NCBI GenBank assembly: GCA_013813135.1
Contig: JACCSF010000410.1
Span: 1 to 6,654, forward strand
Source of the DNA: Thermoleophilaceae bacterium
GTDB taxonomy: Bacteria; Actinomycetota; Thermoleophilia; Solirubrobacterales; Thermoleophilaceae
DNA: 6,654 nt
Reading direction: 5' to 3'
Below the pieces are notes generated by a model. The model did not search any database. It saw only the letters and a list, made by a program, of their open reading frames with translations, and was not told the DNA's origin. Both the position numbers and the translations under genes were made by a program. Shown here one piece after another: positions 4,486 to 6,654 of this stretch; within the stretch, counting starts at the first letter, position 1; every line of letters starts with the position of its first letter.

Positions 4486-4905
4486 GTGGCGTCGCCGGAC
4501 CTGAGGCAGCTGCTGCGCGACCGTGGCATGCGCGTCACCTCGCAACGTCTCCTGATCGATCGGGCGCTGCGCGACCACGGCGGCCACCTGACGGCCGAGG
4601 GAGTCCACGAGCTGGTCGAGCCCGTGCTCCCGGGCGTGACCCAGCAGACCGTCTACAGCACGCTGGCCCTGCTCTCCGACCTGGGCGTGGCGCGGCGGGT
4701 GTCGGCTCCGGGGCCGTCCACGCGCTTCGAGGCCCGCACGGACGACCACCATCACATGGTGTGCGATCGGTGCGGCGCCATCGAGGATCTCCACGTGCGG
4801 GTGCCCGTCTCACGTGTTCTCGGCGCGTCGCGCCATAGCGGCTTCGCCCCGACGAGCGCAAGCATGACGGTGCTTGGGCTGTGCGCCGCCTGCGCGACCC
4901 GGTAG
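4486..4905 (+). CDS. Fur-family metal-responsive transcriptional regulator
   Basis: Cytoplasmic metal-sensing dimeric repressor of 139 residues. The N-terminal winged helix shows RGMRVTSQRLLI (13-24) and QQTVYSTLALL (the recognition helix region). Structural zinc ligands are complete: Cys93-x2-Cys96 and Cys133-x2-Cys136. The sensory site also looks complete: His34, Glu82, His88, His90 and Asp101 align with the Fur/PerR regulatory ligands. Glu82 in place of the Asp85 of PerR argues against a peroxide sensor. The third site is degraded: the position of E. coli Fur His125 is Ala125, and His87/Asp89 of that protein are Asp87/His89 here. The GTG start at 4486 has no ribosome site and coincides with the predicted transcription start. 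It is followed after seven bases by an FTR1-like membrane gene and is divergent from another membrane gene, so it probably controls both. Fe, Mn, Zn or Ni cannot be distinguished from sequence alone. Confidence 0.92.
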   Translation: MASPDLRQLLRDRGMRVTSQRLLIDRALRDHGGHLTAEGVHELVEPVLPGVTQQTVYSTLALLSDLGVARRVSAPGPSTRFEARTDDHHHMVCDRCGAIEDLHVRVPVSRVLGASRHSGFAPTSASMTVLGLCAACATR

Positions 4906-4912
4906 GGGCGCC

Positions 4913-5680
4913 GTGACGAGCTCGCAGGCGGGCCTGCTCACGGCGGTGTTCCTGGCCTCGGCCGTGGAGTTCGTCGAGGCGTTCACGATCGTGCTCGCCA
5001 TGGGCGTCACCCGCGAGTGGCGGTCCGCGCTGTGGGGCACCGCCGCCGGCATCGCCACGTTGATCGCGGTCACGGCGGTCGCCGGCTACGCGCTCGTCCG
5101 GTGGCTCCCGGAGTCGGCGCTGCAGCTGGCAGTGGGCACGCTGCTGCTGATCTTCGGGCTGCAGTGGCTGCGCAAGGCGATCCTGCGGGCCGCCGGCCTC
5201 AAGACGCTGCACGACGAGGAGCAGGCGTTCCATCAAGAACGCGAGGCGGCTCTGCGCGCCTCGCGCGATCAGCGCCTGGGGCTCGACTGGTTCGCCTTCG
5301 TCGTGTCGTTCAAGGCGGTGCTGCTCGAGGGCCTCGAGGTCGTGTTCATCGTGATCACCTTCGGCGTGAACGCGGACTCGGTGCCGCTCGCGTCCGCTGG
5401 CGCTGCCGCCGCCTGCGTCCTCGTGCTCGTCAGCGGCGCGATCCTGCACCGCCCGCTGGCTCGCGTGCCCGAGAACACGCTCAAGTTCGCCGTCGGCCTG
5501 CTGCTGGCGACCTTCGGGACCTTCTGGTCGGTGGAAGGGCTCGGCGTCGTCACAGCGAGCCGCGAGAGCCTCGAATGGCCGGGCGGGGAGCTGGCGATCC
5601 TGGTGCTGCTCGCCGTCTGGTCGGCGGTGTCCTGCGCCGCCGTGATGGCGCTGCGCCGAGCGGCCCCGGAGCCGGCCTGA
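4913..5680 (+). CDS. 7-TM duplicated membrane protein with ExxE motifs, FTR1-like candidate metal transporter
   Basis: Polytopic inner-membrane protein of 255 residues that resembles uncharacterised actinobacterial membrane proteins (possibly the COG4280 type). It has about seven hydrophobic segments arranged 3+3+1. Two repeats are offset by exactly 120 residues: Glu19-x2-Glu22-x3-Ile-Val matches Glu139-x2-Glu142-x3-Ile-Val, Pro66-Glu67 matches Pro186-Glu187, Val74-Gly75 matches 194-195, Phe81-Gly82 matches 201-202, and Trp85 matches Trp205. FTR1 iron permeases have the same 7-TM plan with REGLE in TM1 and TM4; here TM4 has EGLE, but the Arg is replaced in both (Val18, Leu138). A charged loop (about 97-123) with His100, Asp101, Glu102, Glu103, His107, Glu109 and Glu111 lies between the halves. 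The start is GTG 4913, seven bases after the fur stop, with AGGGG before it; an ATG at 4874 in the same frame lies inside fur and is unlikely. Metal transport is inferred. Confidence 0.87.
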   Translation: MTSSQAGLLTAVFLASAVEFVEAFTIVLAMGVTREWRSALWGTAAGIATLIAVTAVAGYALVRWLPESALQLAVGTLLLIFGLQWLRKAILRAAGLKTLHDEEQAFHQEREAALRASRDQRLGLDWFAFVVSFKAVLLEGLEVVFIVITFGVNADSVPLASAGAAAACVLVLVSGAILHRPLARVPENTLKFAVGLLLATFGTFWSVEGLGVVTASRESLEWPGGELAILVLLAVWSAVSCAAVMALRRAAPEPA

Positions 5681-5916
5681 TGCGTTACGGGAGGGGATTC
5701 GGGCGCTTCTGGTTCGACTTCGTCGTGGGCGAGGACTGGCGCATCGCAGCGGGCGTCGTGGTCGTGCTCGGACTCGGGGCGCTCGCGCTCAGGGCCGAGG
5801 TCGTCTCGGATCAGCTGCTTGCAGTGCTGATCGCCGCGGCGATTGTCGCGCTCGTCATGTTGAGCATCGTCAGCGCCGGGTACCGGAGGCCGACCCGAGC
5901 TGAGGAGCACCGTTGA
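5680..5916 (+). CDS. Small two-TM membrane protein coupled to the FTR1-like gene
   Basis: A 78-residue protein whose ATG shares a base with the stop of the preceding gene (TGATG at 5678-5682), with GGAG at 5668-5671 as ribosome site. The N-terminus is aromatic and charged (GRFWFDFVVGEDWR, 8-21), followed by two hydrophobic segments (about 23-38 and 45-68) and a short basic C-terminus. Its stop overlaps the TTG of the next gene by four bases. Tight coupling on both sides suggests it is made in step with the FTR1-like protein and may be a subunit or stabiliser of it. I do not know its family. The gene is easily missed because its frame is open far upstream, antiphase to the true membrane gene. 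Confidence 0.75.
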   Translation: MRYGRGFGRFWFDFVVGEDWRIAAGVVVVLGLGALALRAEVVSDQLLAVLIAAAIVALVMLSIVSAGYRRPTRAEEHR

Positions 5917-6641
5917 AGGCAGTCACATGGCACGGCAAGCGCGACGTTCGCGTCGACACGGTTCCGGACCCCACGATCGAGCAGCCCACCGACGCGATCG
6001 TGCGCATCACGTCCTCCGGGATCTGCGGCTCGGACCTGCACCTCTACGAGGTGCTCACGCCGTTCATGAGCGAGGGCGATGTGCTGGGCCACGAGCCGAT
6101 GGGCATCGTCGAGGAGGTCGGCTCGGAGGTCTCCAGCGTCAGCCCTGGCGACCGCGTGGTGATGCCGTTCCAGATCTCCTGCGGCCATTGCTTCATGTGC
6201 GACCAGGAGCTGTACACCCAGTGCGAGACCACCCAGGTGCGCGAGCAGGGCATGGGCGCCGCGCTGTTCGGCTACACCAAGCTCTACGGCGCGGTGCCCG
6301 GCGGGCAGGCCGAGTTCCTGCGCGTCCCGCTTGCCGACGGCACGACGATCAAGGTGCCGGAGGGCCCGCCGGACGAACGCTTCGTGTTCCTCTCGGATGT
6401 GTTGCCGACGGCGTGGCAGGCAGTCGAGTACGCCGCAGTCCCCGACGGCGGCAGCGTCACCATCCTCGGGCTCGGGCCGATCGGCGAGATGGCGAGCCGC
6501 ATCGCGCTCCACCGCGGCCACCGCGTGATCGGCGTCGACCTGGTTCCGGATCGCCTCTCGGGGGCTCGCGAGCGCGGCGCCGAGGTGCTCGACCTTATCT
6601 GGCGATCGACATCGTCCGGCGCGGCGGCACGATCTCGCTGA
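5913..6641 (+). CDS. Zinc-dependent alcohol/formaldehyde dehydrogenase-like protein, disrupted
   Basis: Medium-chain dehydrogenase, close to the formaldehyde-dehydrogenase-like zinc enzymes. Catalytic zinc ligands Cys38, His60 and Glu61 and structural zinc Cys90, Cys93, Cys96 and Cys104 are all present. The Rossmann motif GLGPIG is at 186-191, and Asp209 after beta-2 suggests NAD rather than NADP. The TTG start at 5913 is supported by GAGGAG (5902-5907) five bases before it and overlaps the previous stop (TTGA). Family members are about 380-400 residues; this frame stops at 242. Sequence is family-like up to GAEVLDL (222-228) and then turns into an unrelated tail of about 14 residues, while the -1 frame from 6599 resumes true family sequence. 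So the gene carries an internal deletion and frameshift. As it stands it lacks the end of the cofactor domain and should be inactive, unless the break is a sequencing or assembly error. Confidence 0.85.
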   Translation: MKAVTWHGKRDVRVDTVPDPTIEQPTDAIVRITSSGICGSDLHLYEVLTPFMSEGDVLGHEPMGIVEEVGSEVSSVSPGDRVVMPFQISCGHCFMCDQELYTQCETTQVREQGMGAALFGYTKLYGAVPGGQAEFLRVPLADGTTIKVPEGPPDERFVFLSDVLPTAWQAVEYAAVPDGGSVTILGLGPIGEMASRIALHRGHRVIGVDLVPDRLSGARERGAEVLDLIWRSTSSGAAARSR

Positions 6642-6654
6642 TCGGCGTCTATGG
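6599..6654 (+). pseudogene. Out-of-frame continuation of the dehydrogenase (right-edge fragment)
   Basis: In the frame starting at 6599 the sequence reads LAIDIVRRGGTISLIGVY and runs off the window. In related dehydrogenases the RxGGTxSxxGVYG block is a conserved late beta-strand and turn of the cofactor domain, roughly 55-75 residues after the GAExL position that here lies immediately before it. It is therefore the displaced remainder of the same gene, not a new one. Confidence 0.75.

Noticed and set aside
4535..5449. Minus-strand open frame across fur and the 7-TM gene
   Set aside because: Gln, Arg, Asp and His-rich shadow of two well supported plus-strand genes.
4913..5680. GDT1/UPF0016 (TMEM165) manganese/calcium exchanger
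   Set aside because: The family's E-x-G-D-(K/R)-(T/S) signature is absent in both repeats; the ExxE motifs and 7-TM layout fit FTR1-like better.
5811..6521. Minus-strand open frame under the dehydrogenase
   Set aside because: Antisense to intact zinc-binding and Rossmann motifs; typical shadow composition.

Overview
The window is very GC-rich, and its genes use GTG and TTG starts freely. Several promoters sit so close to their start codons that leaderless transcripts are likely. It carries HxlR, Fur-family and P1-peptidase genes. All this suggests a high-GC actinobacterium, possibly of the Thermoleophilia/Solirubrobacterales type. That lineage guess is inference from style and gene content, not from a marker gene. 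No RNA gene, CRISPR array or insertion sequence was seen, and no stretch over 300 bases lacks a gene.

Left part (1-1914): the end of a peptide-uptake operon. A DppF/OppF-type ABC ATPase overlaps a P1-family (DmpA-like, self-cleaving) aminopeptidase by 14 bases, so peptide import and intracellular trimming look coupled. A short gap follows (1915-2000), with a hairpin and what looks like the antisense C-terminal remnant of a lost gene. Next is an alpha/beta hydrolase with an Asp nucleophile (epoxide hydrolase/dehalogenase-like).

Middle (2832-3943): a tandem-domain tautomerase on the minus strand is divergent from an HxlR-family regulator. The 83-base region between them holds a perfect 13-base palindrome placed within both predicted promoters. 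This is the classic layout of a regulator controlling its neighbour and itself.

Right part (3867-5916): the most interesting block. A Fur-family metalloregulator gene is followed by a 7-TM protein with two 120-residue repeats, each carrying an ExxE motif in its first membrane helix (FTR1-like, but without the Arg), and by a 78-residue two-TM protein in tight overlap. Divergent from fur is an unrecognised 4-TM protein, itself built of two repeats (Q-x2-H-x2-W, then D-Y-x-E-x-P). The 88 bases between the two starts hold several nested palindromes whose CCCTA/TAGGG half-sites fall on a 7-base grid. Both promoters are placed for leaderless transcription. I read this as a candidate undescribed metal transport and sensing module; the metal is unknown.

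Right end (5913-6654): a TTG-started zinc alcohol/formaldehyde-dehydrogenase-like gene, coupled to the small membrane gene. Its frame breaks at about 6595. The downstream frame resumes family sequence that normally lies about 55-75 residues later, so the gene has an internal deletion plus frameshift (pseudogene or assembly error) right at the edge of the window.
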